A DNA stretch of 9,410 nt from Nitrososphaerales archaeon TH5896 (GCA_014523625.1 JAATVP010000045.1:1-9410); one strand, 5' to 3'. Counted from the stretch's first letter, positions 1-6,242 are shown. Program-made: numbers and translations. Notes: generated by a model not told the origin, from the sequence alone.

Positions 1-118
1 ATTGACTTTTGTGAGACTTATTTTTCATGAATATTCTATCGCCTTTTTTTATATTATGATATACATAACTGATTTAAATGAACAACTTAATGAGAATGAC
101 TATAGAAACCTTATCGAG

Positions 119-198
119 AATATAGAATTTATCCATAGCATTGTCCTAAAAAAGATATTCATGTTTTCTATATGATCGTCTAGAAATCTATAGACTAC
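119..198. repeat. 80-bp element, copy 1 (second copy upstream of pstS)
   Basis: This stretch aligns end to end with 2593-2672. The first 12 bases are identical (AATATAGAATTT). After a diverged middle there is an identical 11-mer (CTATATGATCG), and the last 18 bases are identical, including the palindromic TCTATAGA. By eye about three quarters of positions match, with one or two 1-base gaps. The second copy ends about 20 bp before the pstS TATA box. No gene follows copy 1 closely, so it is either a second regulatory site or the relic of a duplicated promoter. Confidence 0.75.
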
Positions 199-282
199 GA
201 TACTTCAGTCCCTTCATCTTTTTTCTTTCAAAGAGCCGTAGTGATCCTGTTGACATGTTTTCTTGTCTATTTCAGTATTATT

Positions 283-296
283 TTCCGCGCGCGGAA
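283..296. promoter_or_regulatory. Perfect 14-bp GC-rich palindrome
   Basis: TTCCGCGCGCGGAA equals its own reverse complement and stands out in very AT-rich DNA. Related GC-rich cores preceded by similar bases occur at 481-495 (TTTTCCGTGCGCGAA) and, more loosely, at 651-660 (TCGCGTGCGA). This could be an operator for a dimeric regulator upstream of the gene at 737. No binding protein can be named. Confidence 0.35.
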
Positions 297-547
297 TTAA
301 TAAGGATGGTATTTGTGCATGCGAGACGTTACCAAATGATACCATTTGATATTTTTCACATTCATGATTGTGATGAATTTCGTTCAAATCATGGGTTTGG
401 CGTAAATTTGGATCTGAAAGAATCAATTTAATTGAGTATCAACACTGAATTACGACCTCTTGGAATCACTCTTACGAGTATTTTCCGTGCGCGAATAACC
501 TGATTTAGGGTGTTAATTGGTCAGAAATGTATCCCATAAAATTTGCG

Positions 548-592
548 AGGTGTAAATTCATTCCTAATTATTTCACTTCTAGATTTACACTC
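548..592. repeat. Inverted repeat with a 25-nt loop
   Basis: GTGTAAAT at 550-557 pairs with ATTTACAC at 583-590, and the arms extend to GAG/CTC with one bulged base. It may be a split operator or an RNA stem. An eight-base match in AT-rich DNA can arise by chance. Confidence 0.25.
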
Positions 593-690
593 TATGTTGT
601 AGATATAACCATAATTATGATTGATATATTTAATAAGGTTAACAAAAAGTTGTCGCGTGCGAAACTAGATATTGTTTCCAAATAAGGCTT

Positions 691-703
691 TTAAGTATAT
701 ATC
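691..703 (+). promoter_or_regulatory. TATA box for the gene at 737
   Basis: TTAAGTATATAT is a good archaeal TATA element. A start site about 27 nt downstream would fall near 723, giving a leader of about 14 nt before the ATG at 737. Confidence 0.5.
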
Positions 704-736
704 TCACGGGCGCACATCATAGGTAAAATAAAGAAA

Positions 737-1237
737 ATGTCTGCGGCAAAGGCTCGATCCAGAGGAAAACTCATAAAATCTGAAAATAAATGGGGCAGAT
801 CCAATAGGCGTCATTTCTCGCGCCAAAACCGTAGAAGGAAGACGTCGGACGGATATGAATTTGAAAAGAAACCTAGGAAATTGGTATTAAGTAGGTTTAC
901 AGGCGATGGTTGGATACCTTGCCCAAGTGGTTATACGAGAGGACAAGGATGGGGTTTACTTCACAAGGCCTGGATCGGTTTCAAACGCGCGAACAATCCG
1001 AGAAACGGAGAGCCATTGCAGGATAAGTTATACTGGGCGTCTATCATCCAGGCGATTCAAACTGATTTGGGATTTGCACGTTCCAGTTTTCCACAACTTT
1101 CTCTTTTAGGAGATCTAGTTTTCCTTTATGATAAAGATAATGGATGGAACTACAGGAACAACATGATGAATTATGGTATACCGATTATAAAAAGAAGAAG
1201 AGAGAACATATTCGTAAAATCGTTGACGCCTCAATGA
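737..1237 (+). CDS. Unrecognised basic protein, probably frameshifted near its 3' end
   Basis: The 166-residue frame opens with ATG 14 nt after the inferred transcript start. Residues 1-50 are extremely basic (repeated Arg/Lys, with WGR at 19-21 and RRHFSRQ at 24-30), as in RNA- or DNA-binding proteins. A Gly/Trp-rich stretch follows at 56-82, then a helical region at 93-135 (KLYWASIIQAIQTDLGF, then SFPQLSLLGD). After about residue 134 the sequence becomes unconvincing (Asn/Met-rich, then KRRR). From 1141 the -1 frame carries a much more protein-like acidic, helical sequence to a stop at 1368. A conserved gene of about 210 codons with one frameshift is therefore more likely than a true end at 1237. 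Alternatives are two overlapping genes, a sequencing error or a young pseudogene. I do not recognise a family. Confidence 0.45.
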   Translation: MSAAKARSRGKLIKSENKWGRSNRRHFSRQNRRRKTSDGYEFEKKPRKLVLSRFTGDGWIPCPSGYTRGQGWGLLHKAWIGFKRANNPRNGEPLQDKLYWASIIQAIQTDLGFARSSFPQLSLLGDLVFLYDKDNGWNYRNNMMNYGIPIIKRRRENIFVKSLTPQ

Positions 1238-1368
1238 TGACAGAAAAGGAAATAGATGAAATGCGAGAAGAATTTGGACCTGAGATCCAAATGGATTCAC
1301 AGAATAGATACATAGAACGGATAATAATGCCAAATCTCTTTGATATGCGCAGGAACAGACTCCACTAA
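1144..1368 (+). CDS. Probable out-of-frame C-terminal part of the gene at 737
   Basis: This frame is open from 1141 to a TAA at 1366-1368 and lies -1 relative to the gene at 737. It encodes 74 residues rich in charged helix formers (ELQEQHDELWYTDYKKKKRE, then MTEKEIDEMREEFGPE) and ends with a basic tail (DMRRNRL). It has no promoter or ribosome binding site of its own. Its hydrophilic, coiled-coil-like composition continues naturally from the LGDLVFLYDKD segment of the upstream frame. It is best read as the displaced C-terminus of the same protein. The switch must lie between 1141 and about 1234, where both frames are open. A separate small gene starting at 1144 is possible but less likely. 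Confidence 0.4.
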   Translation: MELQEQHDELWYTDYKKKKREHIRKIVDASMMTEKEIDEMREEFGPEIQMDSQNRYIERIIMPNLFDMRRNRLH

Positions 1369-1601
1369 TACAACCTTTATGAAGAAACTCAATTTCTAAA
1401 TTAACTGGAAAATCTTCACCCCTACAAAAGAAGGAAATGAATTATCTATCATAGTTATGAGTGTTAATATGCGTCACAGGAGAATCCTTAAGGGGTAGAA
1501 CTAGGAATTATGAGAATATTAAATAAACATAGTTACAATCGGGTAAGAAATGTGACCTAGGCCCAGTAATTGATTTTGTATACAAAAACTTAAAACTCTT
1601 G

Positions 1602-1784
1602 TCAAAAAATGGGGGAAATGCACTTAGACATGTAATGCTGTGCTAGGTGATCAAAGTTTCCTCTGTCCTTAGCAACACCTCCGTTCTTCATTTTCGATCT
1701 TTCCAATAGAACTACCACAACATAAGTCGTCACAACATGAACCGGGTCCCTTTCATTTTCTTTTGTTTTTAGTGAATTAGTCAT
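1602..1784 (-). CDS. Weak candidate small protein, divergent from the HxlR-type gene
   Basis: An ATG at 1784 opens 60 residues on the minus strand: a polar N-terminus, a short hydrophobic stretch (VVTTYVVVVLLE, about residues 17-28) and a basic, His/Cys-containing tail. The start lies 27 nt from the centre of a symmetric TATA-like element (CTTAAATAG, 1807-1815), the distance expected for a leaderless archaeal transcript. No family is recognised, and random open frames of this size are common in such DNA. It is kept only because of the promoter position. Confidence 0.22.
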   Translation of the reverse strand: MTNSLKTKENERDPVHVVTTYVVVVLLERSKMKNGGVAKDRGNFDHLAQHYMSKCISPIF

Positions 1785-1806
1785 CAATATATGTTTACTA
1801 GAGAAA

Positions 1807-1815
1807 CTATTTAAG
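1807..1815. promoter_or_regulatory. Symmetric TATA box, possibly bidirectional
   Basis: CTATTTAAG is centred at 1811, 27 nt before the GTG at 1838 on the plus strand and 27 nt from the ATG at 1784 on the minus strand. On the plus strand this predicts a leaderless or nearly leaderless transcript for the HxlR-type regulator. Confidence 0.4.
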
Positions 1816-1837
1816 TTGTCAAGAGAAGCTAGGTAAA

Positions 1838-2254
1838 GTGAGTGTAGTTATGGAAACTAAAGCCAAAACTAAACGATTAAGGGCACCAATAGCAGAAAAG
1901 CCTCTTCCTATGTTTCAAGAATCTTGCAGCTTTGAAGGTTATGATGCTGAGCTCCTTATGAAAGAAACTGAGAAACTTAGGGAATTAATTACTAAAAGAG
2001 GAACACTTGAAATCTTAATACCGCTATGTTGTTCCACTGATCCAGTTCGTTACATAAAGTTTAGAAGATCAATGAAAGGATTTAGCAGCAAAACACTAGC
2101 TATAAGACTCAAACAGCTAGAAAGAAATGGAATTCTTGAAAGGAAGGCATATAATGAAATACCCCCAAGGGTTGAATATCGGCTTACTGGTAAAGGCCAA
2201 GAACTTGTAGAATCGGTGATAGGACTTTTGCAGTGGATGCGTAATTGGTCCTAG
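1838..2254 (+). CDS. HxlR-family winged helix-turn-helix transcriptional regulator
   Basis: This 138-residue protein matches the HxlR/MarR-like single-domain regulator pattern. After a 45-residue basic and acidic lead comes an opening helix (EKLRELITKRGTLEILIPLC, 45-64), a recognition-helix region (RRSMKGFSSKTLAIRLKQLE, 76-95) and the family's wing signature (NGILERKAY..IPPRVEYRLT..G, 97-120). A final helix (121-137) probably mediates dimerisation. Members bind DNA as dimers, often sensing electrophiles or redox through cysteines; Cys30, Cys64 and Cys65 are candidates here. The GTG at 1838 sits 27 nt from a TATA box and would be leaderless. An ATG at 1850 (residue 5) is an equally reasonable start. 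The wreck of a second copy lies 20 bp downstream, and pstS lies 469 bp downstream on the same strand. The target is unknown. The family assignment is strong. Confidence 0.85.
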   Translation: MSVVMETKAKTKRLRAPIAEKPLPMFQESCSFEGYDAELLMKETEKLRELITKRGTLEILIPLCCSTDPVRYIKFRRSMKGFSSKTLAIRLKQLERNGILERKAYNEIPPRVEYRLTGKGQELVESVIGLLQWMRNWS

Positions 2255-2274
2255 TTCAATTGGGCTATTTCTGA

Positions 2275-2481
2275 TCATCTTATATATTGCAAGAATATGT
2301 TGAGCTTTTCATTGGAATAAGCATTAGAATACGCACTAAAACGCTAATAGACCTGAAAAAGAACGGCATCCTTGCAACGAAAGCATATTATGGGATACCC
2401 GAAAATCGAGTTTCGCCTCACGAATAAGGAACAAGAGCTTGTGGAATCGGTATAGATCTTTTGCAATGGATACGGAGGTAG
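2275..2481 (+). pseudogene. Decayed tandem copy of the HxlR-type regulator (C-terminal two thirds)
   Basis: Three consecutive frames together reproduce the upstream regulator. From 2275 the frame reads a recognition-helix-like segment (EYVELFIGIS, then RTKTLIDLKKNGILATKAY and GIP), matching SKTLAIRLKQLERNGILERKAYNEIP with about four codons lost. Near 2401 the frame slips by two missing bases and continues as KIEFRLTNKEQELVESV against RVEYRLTGKGQELVESV. Near 2452 one base is missing, and the third frame gives IDLLQWIRR and a stop at 2479-2481, against IGLLQWMRNW. The N-terminal third is absent and no start codon remains. It begins about 20 bp after the intact gene's stop, so this is a local tandem duplication, or a paralog pair, with one member dead. 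Neutral decay is the simplest explanation. Confidence 0.85.
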
Positions 2482-2592
2482 TCATTGGTTTTAAGTGGCA
2501 AGTAGAATATTTAGTATCTGTCTTAAAGGGCTAAGCTGGATGTCACATAGGGTCAATTTACTTAACTGAAACTACAGATACTTTTTGTCCAA

Positions 2593-2672
2593 AATATAGA
2601 ATTTGTCCAATTATCTATCTTAAACAGGTATGACAGTAATCTATATGATCGCCATAGAAATCTATAGACTAC
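2593..2672 (+). promoter_or_regulatory. 80-bp element, copy 2, upstream of the pstS promoter
   Basis: This is the second copy of the element at 119-198. It ends about 20 bp before the inferred pstS TATA box, where archaeal activators commonly bind. The fully conserved 18-base end contains the palindrome TCTATAGA. Just overlapping its left end are two direct TTTGTCCAA repeats (2584-2592 and 2602-2610). A phosphate-responsive activator site is a reasonable guess, but nothing in the sequence names the regulator. Confidence 0.55.
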
Positions 2673-2691
2673 ATCAATCATATCGTATACG

Positions 2692-2702
2692 GATTAATAA
2701 TC
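2692..2702 (+). promoter_or_regulatory. TATA box for pstS
   Basis: GATTAATAATC is centred near 2697, about 27 nt before the ATG at 2724, which predicts an essentially leaderless pstS transcript. Confidence 0.45.
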
Positions 2703-2723
2703 ATTTAGAGTAGGCCAAAGCAA

Positions 2724-3836
2724 ATGAAAACGAAAATGGGCTTTAAATTAATGATTGCTGCGGTACTTGTGATGGTATCAGTCATACCTGCAAGTTATTC
2801 TAGCAATCTATCTGCTCAAGGACCAGTAACTATTAACGGGGCTGGAGCGTCATTCCCGTTCCCCCTAATAGATACTTGGAGGGTTGAGTATGAAGCAGTC
2901 GATCCAGGCACAACGATCAACTATCAGTCAATCGGAAGCGGTGGAGGTGTACAACAGTTTACCGAAAACACAGTTGATTTTGGAGCTTCTGATGCTCCAT
3001 TGACCCCAGAAGAAGAAACAAACAAGCCAGGTGCAGTACACATTCCAGAAACAATAGGCTCTGTGGTAGCAGCATACAACCTACCAGGAGTGCCAGACAA
3101 GGGGTTAAAGTTAACAGGTCCAGTTTTAGCTGACATCTACCTTGGCAAGATCACTAAATGGAATGATCCTCGTATTGTTGAGTTGAATCCAGAATTGTCG
3201 CTTCCAGATGCAGACATTGTTACAGTGCATAGATCAGACGGCTCGGGAACGACTTTTGTGTGGACCGATTATCTATCGGCTATAAGTCCCGAATGGAGGG
3301 ACCAAATAGGAAAAGGGAAGTCAGTTCAGTGGCCTACCGGCTTAGGTGCGCCAGGAAACGAAGGAGTTGCAAATGGAATCATGGGAAGTGAGAATTCTAT
3401 CGGTTATGTAGAGCTTGCTTATGCGTTGACTACGGGAATGCCGTATGCTTACGTCCAAAATCAGGCAGGAAATTTCGTAGAACCCACGTTGGCTTCAACA
3501 GAGGCAGCAGTAGCCGCTTCAGCTGCGACTTTACCAGCAGGAGATGCATCATGGAATAATGTCACTTTAGTAAATGCACAAGGCGCTGATTCATATCCAA
3601 TTGCTAGTTTCTCATATTTGCTATTGAACAAGGAAATGGCTGACAATCCATCAATGACACAAGCTAAGGCTACAGCACTATTAGACTTCATCAATTGGGC
3701 AATAACTGATGGACAGCAATTTGCTCCAGAATTAGAGTACGCGCCTCTCCCAGATGAAGTAGTAAAATTGAATCAAGACACTCTTAGTCAGATTACCTTC
3801 AACGGACAGCCTATAGCGAATTCAACACAAGGATAA
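2724..3836 (+). CDS. pstS: Phosphate ABC transporter substrate-binding protein PstS
   Basis: This 370-residue protein captures inorganic phosphate outside the membrane for the high-affinity PstSCAB importer. Residues 7-26 form a hydrophobic Sec signal, and cleavage is plausible near SAQ (30-32). The mature part shows the PstS binding-site pattern: GAGASFPFPL (39-48), QSIGSGGG (68-75), FGASDAPL (86-93), VHRSDGSGTT (168-177) and GAPGNEGV (208-215). The length is normal for the family. There is no cysteine anywhere, so it is not a classic lipoprotein; it may stay tethered by an uncleaved signal or be loose in the pseudoperiplasm. No pstC, pstA, pstB or phoU follows, so the permease must be elsewhere. 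An 80-bp element and a TATA box precede it, and a T-rich terminator follows. The PstS assignment is very secure. Confidence 0.96.
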   Translation: MKTKMGFKLMIAAVLVMVSVIPASYSSNLSAQGPVTINGAGASFPFPLIDTWRVEYEAVDPGTTINYQSIGSGGGVQQFTENTVDFGASDAPLTPEEETNKPGAVHIPETIGSVVAAYNLPGVPDKGLKLTGPVLADIYLGKITKWNDPRIVELNPELSLPDADIVTVHRSDGSGTTFVWTDYLSAISPEWRDQIGKGKSVQWPTGLGAPGNEGVANGIMGSENSIGYVELAYALTTGMPYAYVQNQAGNFVEPTLASTEAAVAASAATLPAGDASWNNVTLVNAQGADSYPIASFSYLLLNKEMADNPSMTQAKATALLDFINWAITDGQQFAPELEYAPLPDEVVKLNQDTLSQITFNGQPIANSTQG

Positions 3837-3882
3837 CAGATAGAAAATTACGGCCAAACAGGGCAAATAACCGTCCAGACTC

Positions 3883-3896
3883 ATTTTTTCTTTTTT
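3883..3896 (+). terminator. T-rich terminator after pstS
   Basis: Two T6 runs separated by one C, about 46 nt after the pstS stop codon and without an obvious stem, fit the oligo-T transcription terminators of archaea. Confidence 0.6.
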
Positions 3897-4055
3897 AAAT
3901 TTAAGGGAACAAAATCTGTGTTGGAGAGAGAATGGTAAATGCAAGACTCCTCCATGACCTCCAAAAATGAAAACCTGTCAATACCAATAATCCAATAATC
4001 CTAGACCAGCAAAAATAGTTTCAAATTTTCTAAATCCTTTTTATTCAAGTTCTTG

Positions 4056-4066
4056 AAAAATAAATC
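4056..4066 (+). promoter_or_regulatory. TATA box deciding the start of the Q-rich membrane protein
   Basis: AAAAATAAATC is centred near 4062. Adding about 27 nt puts transcription start at about 4089, just before the ATG at 4092. This argues against the in-frame TTG at 4053, which overlaps the TATA box. Confidence 0.45.
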
Positions 4067-4091
4067 ATTATACGATTTGGAAAGACAAATT

Positions 4092-4658
4092 ATGCGACCG
4101 ATCGGGGTCACGATAATTGCCATTCTGACTATTATTGGCGGAGTAATATTGACTTTTGGAGGGATTTCATTACTGGCCTTTGGGGCATTCTTTACATCAG
4201 TTCCTATTGATGTTTTCATTTCAGAGCAAATGCAACAACAACAACAACTGCAGCAGCAACAGCCAGAGCAACATCAACAACAAGAACTACAGAATGCAGC
4301 AGAATTACAGGAGCTAGCTAGATTCCTCGGCGGCGTCGGTATTGTGATAGGTGCAATAGTTTTCGCAGTTGGCATTGGATATTCGGTTGTATCATATGGA
4401 TTGTTAAAAGGAAAGGGATGGGCTTGGATTATAACCGTCATATTAACAATTATTGCGATCGCAGTCCAAATAGTCTCTGGAGTAACTGCAAGTATGTTTA
4501 ATGCATCCTTTATCGATGACACGAATAGTTTTGTGACTGGGATCATTGCACAGATAGTTGGTATAGCCATTAATGGAGTAATTCTCTATTATCTCTACCG
4601 TCCAAACGTAAAGGCCTTTTTCGGCAGATCCCTCCCTTCAACAAACATTCAAAGATAG
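4092..4658 (+). CDS. Four-helix membrane protein with a glutamine-rich loop
   Basis: The ATG at 4092 gives 188 residues. A longer frame from TTG 4053 would include the TATA box and is unlikely. The order is: a short basic lead (MRPIGVT); a hydrophobic hairpin or long helix (about 5-38); a loop of about 35 residues dominated by Gln (roughly 46-73); three more hydrophobic helices (about 78-104, 110-134 and 147-170); and a polar tail with the motif YLYRPNVKAFFGR. The opening RPxGVTIIAILTIIGG and this closing motif resemble small multispanning membrane proteins of unknown function common in ammonia-oxidising archaea. That resemblance is from general familiarity and was not searched. Basic residues at both ends suggest N-in/C-in, with the Gln-rich loop outside. 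It is a stand-alone unit; pstS ends 255 bp before the ATG. Its function is unknown. Confidence 0.75.
   Translation: MRPIGVTIIAILTIIGGVILTFGGISLLAFGAFFTSVPIDVFISEQMQQQQQLQQQQPEQHQQQELQNAAELQELARFLGGVGIVIGAIVFAVGIGYSVVSYGLLKGKGWAWIITVILTIIAIAVQIVSGVTASMFNASFIDDTNSFVTGIIAQIVGIAINGVILYYLYRPNVKAFFGRSLPSTNIQR
4233..4292 (+). repeat. CAA/CAG microsatellite-like tract encoding the poly-Gln loop
   Basis: About 20 codons are mostly CAA or CAG with scattered Leu, Glu, His and Pro codons, beginning with five consecutive CAA. In-frame slippage here would lengthen or shorten the loop without breaking the gene. Confidence 0.8.
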
Positions 4659-4759
4659 GAAAATCCCTCGTCGAGTATCGTAACCATGAACGTACCTAGG
4701 GTTAAGAACAACTTTCGCTTTTCGTCCAGTGAGTGATGAATTGATCTAATGGAAGATGA

Positions 4760-4769
4760 ATAGGCCTAT
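4760..4769. promoter_or_regulatory. Palindrome upstream of the sugar dehydrogenase promoter
   Basis: ATAGGCCTAT is a perfect 10-bp palindrome about 35 bp before the TATA box at 4804. It is a possible operator half-pair, but short enough to be chance. Confidence 0.2.
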
Positions 4770-4803
4770 CCTTAGTTCTTGTATTTGCGAAACAAGATAA
4801 CGA

Positions 4804-4812
4804 TATATAAAT
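4804..4812 (+). promoter_or_regulatory. TATA box for the sugar dehydrogenase-like gene
   Basis: TATATAAAT is a near-consensus archaeal TATA element. Transcription would start near 4835, giving a leader of about 7 nt to the TTG at 4842. An in-frame stop at 4836-4838 rules out earlier starts. Confidence 0.6.
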
Positions 4813-4841
4813 GAGGGAGAGAAGTAGACTACGTGTAACAA

Positions 4842-6242
4842 TTGTATCTTAGAATATCATTGGTTTTTTTTACTTTTTTCTCCCTAATAGGCATCCAAGC
4901 ATTGGTTTCAATCCCAGCAATATTTACAGAAGCCTCAGCTCAGCAATTGTCTCCTTCTACCAAATCCCCCCCGCCCGCGTCGCCAAAAGGGAAAACTCCA
5001 ACCATCGTTTCTAATAATTCAGCTTTAAATATTGAACTCGTTTATAAGGGCCTAGAATATCCCTCTAATATGGTCTTTTTAAATTCAACAGATATTCTAG
5101 TTCTAGAAAAAAATAATGGTCAGGTAAGACTAATCCATAATGGAAACATTCAACAGGAGCCAGTTTTAGATGTTACTGTTACTACTGAAGATGAAAGTGG
5201 ATTACTCGGAATTGACATATCTAAAGATAGTAACGGAGGCAACAAGTCGTATGCATTTGTTTACTATACAGAAGCTCAGGGAGAAGTAGAGAAGGAAGGG
5301 GCGGCTGAAATTGGGAATCGTCTTTACAAGTATGAAATCTCTGTGGATAGTTTGGGTAACACCAAGCTAATCAATCCTGAACTCCTTTTGAGCATTCCAC
5401 CTAGTCCAGGCACCCATCACAATGGAGGAATTGTTTTGGTCGGCCCCGATGAAAATTTGTATGTTGTTATTGGAGATTTGGAAGATCATTCGACATACAC
5501 ACAGAATGTTAAAACAGGAGCAGCATTTGAGAACTCAAGTGTAGTATTCAGAATTGACAAGGACGGCAATCCTGTCGCAGATGGGCCATTTAATGCTTCA
5601 AAGGTTTCAAGTGGTGTCTATGCGTATGGCATAAGAAATAGCTATGGAATGGATTTTGACCCGTTGACAGGAAAACTATGGGATAGTGAAAATGGACCAG
5701 GATTTGGTGATGAGATTAACTTGATCGAGTCTGGTTTCAATAGCGGATGGAATAAACTTCAAGGGTTTTGGAGAGCAGACACATATTTTGGAGGTAAGTA
5801 TGTACCAGTCGATACTATTTCTGGAAATGATCTTGTACACCTTTCAGAAAATAGTACTTATAGTCACCCTGAATTTGCATGGAACCAAACCGTAGGTGTT
5901 ACGGCAATAAGATTTATTGATAGTGATCAATTGGGTGAAAACTACCAATATGATTTGTTTGCAGCAGATATTAATAATGGTAACGTATATCATTTTGATC
6001 TGACTTATAATAACAACAATAATACCATCGACAACAAAGCTGACAATAATAGGGATTTGTTATTACTCGACGGCCAGCTTTCTGATAAGATTGCAAATAC
6101 AACAGAGGAAAGTAATGAGGCATTGTTTGCAACAGGATTTGCTGGTGTTACCGATCTAGAAGTTGGACCTGATGGCTACTTGTACATACTCACTTTTCAC
6201 AAAAGCCAAGGATCTATCTATAGAATTGTACCCAATATTTGA
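4842..6242 (+). CDS. Secreted PQQ-dependent glucose/sorbosone dehydrogenase-family protein
   Basis: This 466-residue protein belongs to the GSDH/soluble aldose dehydrogenase family, a six-bladed beta-propeller that oxidises sugars using pyrroloquinoline quinone and calcium. Residues 5-27 are a Sec signal with likely cleavage after ASAQ (31-34), followed by a Pro/Ser/Lys linker (36-55). Family marks are: VLEKNNGQVRLI (87-98); ESGLLGID (118-125); the catalytic-type His pair THHNGG (191-196); YAYGIRNSYGMDFDP (260-274); ENGPGFGDEINLI (283-295), for calcium and cofactor; GVTAIRF (352-358); and a closing GVTDLEVGPDGYLYIL (435-450). The length matches secreted archaeal and bacterial members. A low-complexity Asn-rich insert (388-404) and several N-x-S/T sites suit a glycosylated extracellular protein. 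TTG at 4842 is the first start after an upstream stop and lies just after a strong TATA box. Substrate and cofactor use are inferred; some family members have other roles. Confidence 0.9.
   Translation: MYLRISLVFFTFFSLIGIQALVSIPAIFTEASAQQLSPSTKSPPPASPKGKTPTIVSNNSALNIELVYKGLEYPSNMVFLNSTDILVLEKNNGQVRLIHNGNIQQEPVLDVTVTTEDESGLLGIDISKDSNGGNKSYAFVYYTEAQGEVEKEGAAEIGNRLYKYEISVDSLGNTKLINPELLLSIPPSPGTHHNGGIVLVGPDENLYVVIGDLEDHSTYTQNVKTGAAFENSSVVFRIDKDGNPVADGPFNASKVSSGVYAYGIRNSYGMDFDPLTGKLWDSENGPGFGDEINLIESGFNSGWNKLQGFWRADTYFGGKYVPVDTISGNDLVHLSENSTYSHPEFAWNQTVGVTAIRFIDSDQLGENYQYDLFAADINNGNVYHFDLTYNNNNNTIDNKADNNRDLLLLDGQLSDKIANTTEESNEALFATGFAGVTDLEVGPDGYLYILTFHKSQGSIYRIVPNI

Larger units (their letters stand above)
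1..736. other. AT-rich intergenic region without a convincing gene
   Basis: No reading frame here has a good start, a promoter at a sensible distance and protein-like composition. The longest is a minus-strand TTG-initiated frame at 214-426 with His/Asn-rich, unfamiliar sequence. The stretch does contain a T7 run at 44-50 that could end transcription of a gene to the left, an 80-bp element shared with the pstS promoter (119-198), GC-rich palindromic islands near 283, 483 and 650, and an inverted repeat at 548-592. It looks like regulatory or decayed DNA rather than coding DNA. Confidence 0.6.
1369..1837. other. Spacer between the frameshifted gene and the HxlR-type regulator
   Basis: Apart from the weak minus-strand ORF at 1602-1784 and the TATA element at 1807-1815, I see no gene, RNA, repeat or strong terminator here. 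Confidence 0.5.

Noticed and set aside
214..426. Minus-strand 70-residue frame in the left spacer
   Set aside because: TTG start with no TATA box at a suitable distance, His/Asn-rich composition and no recognisable motif. It also spans the GC palindrome at 283-296.
892..1023. Third open frame with charged, protein-like sequence within the gene at 737
   Set aside because: About 44 open codons is unremarkable, and using it would need two extra frameshifts. I could not decide between frames without homologs.
906..1109. Plus-strand 67-residue frame inside the gene at 737
   Set aside because: Lies within the 737 frame, has no promoter of its own and ends in an unlikely Phe-rich tail. It could only matter if the gene holds more than one frameshift.
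4053..4091. TTG extension of the Q-rich membrane protein
   Set aside because: The extension overlaps the TATA box, which points to transcription starting just before the ATG at 4092.
4274..4570. 98-residue minus-strand frame
   Set aside because: Antisense shadow of the membrane protein, with composition mirroring the opposite hydrophobic helices.
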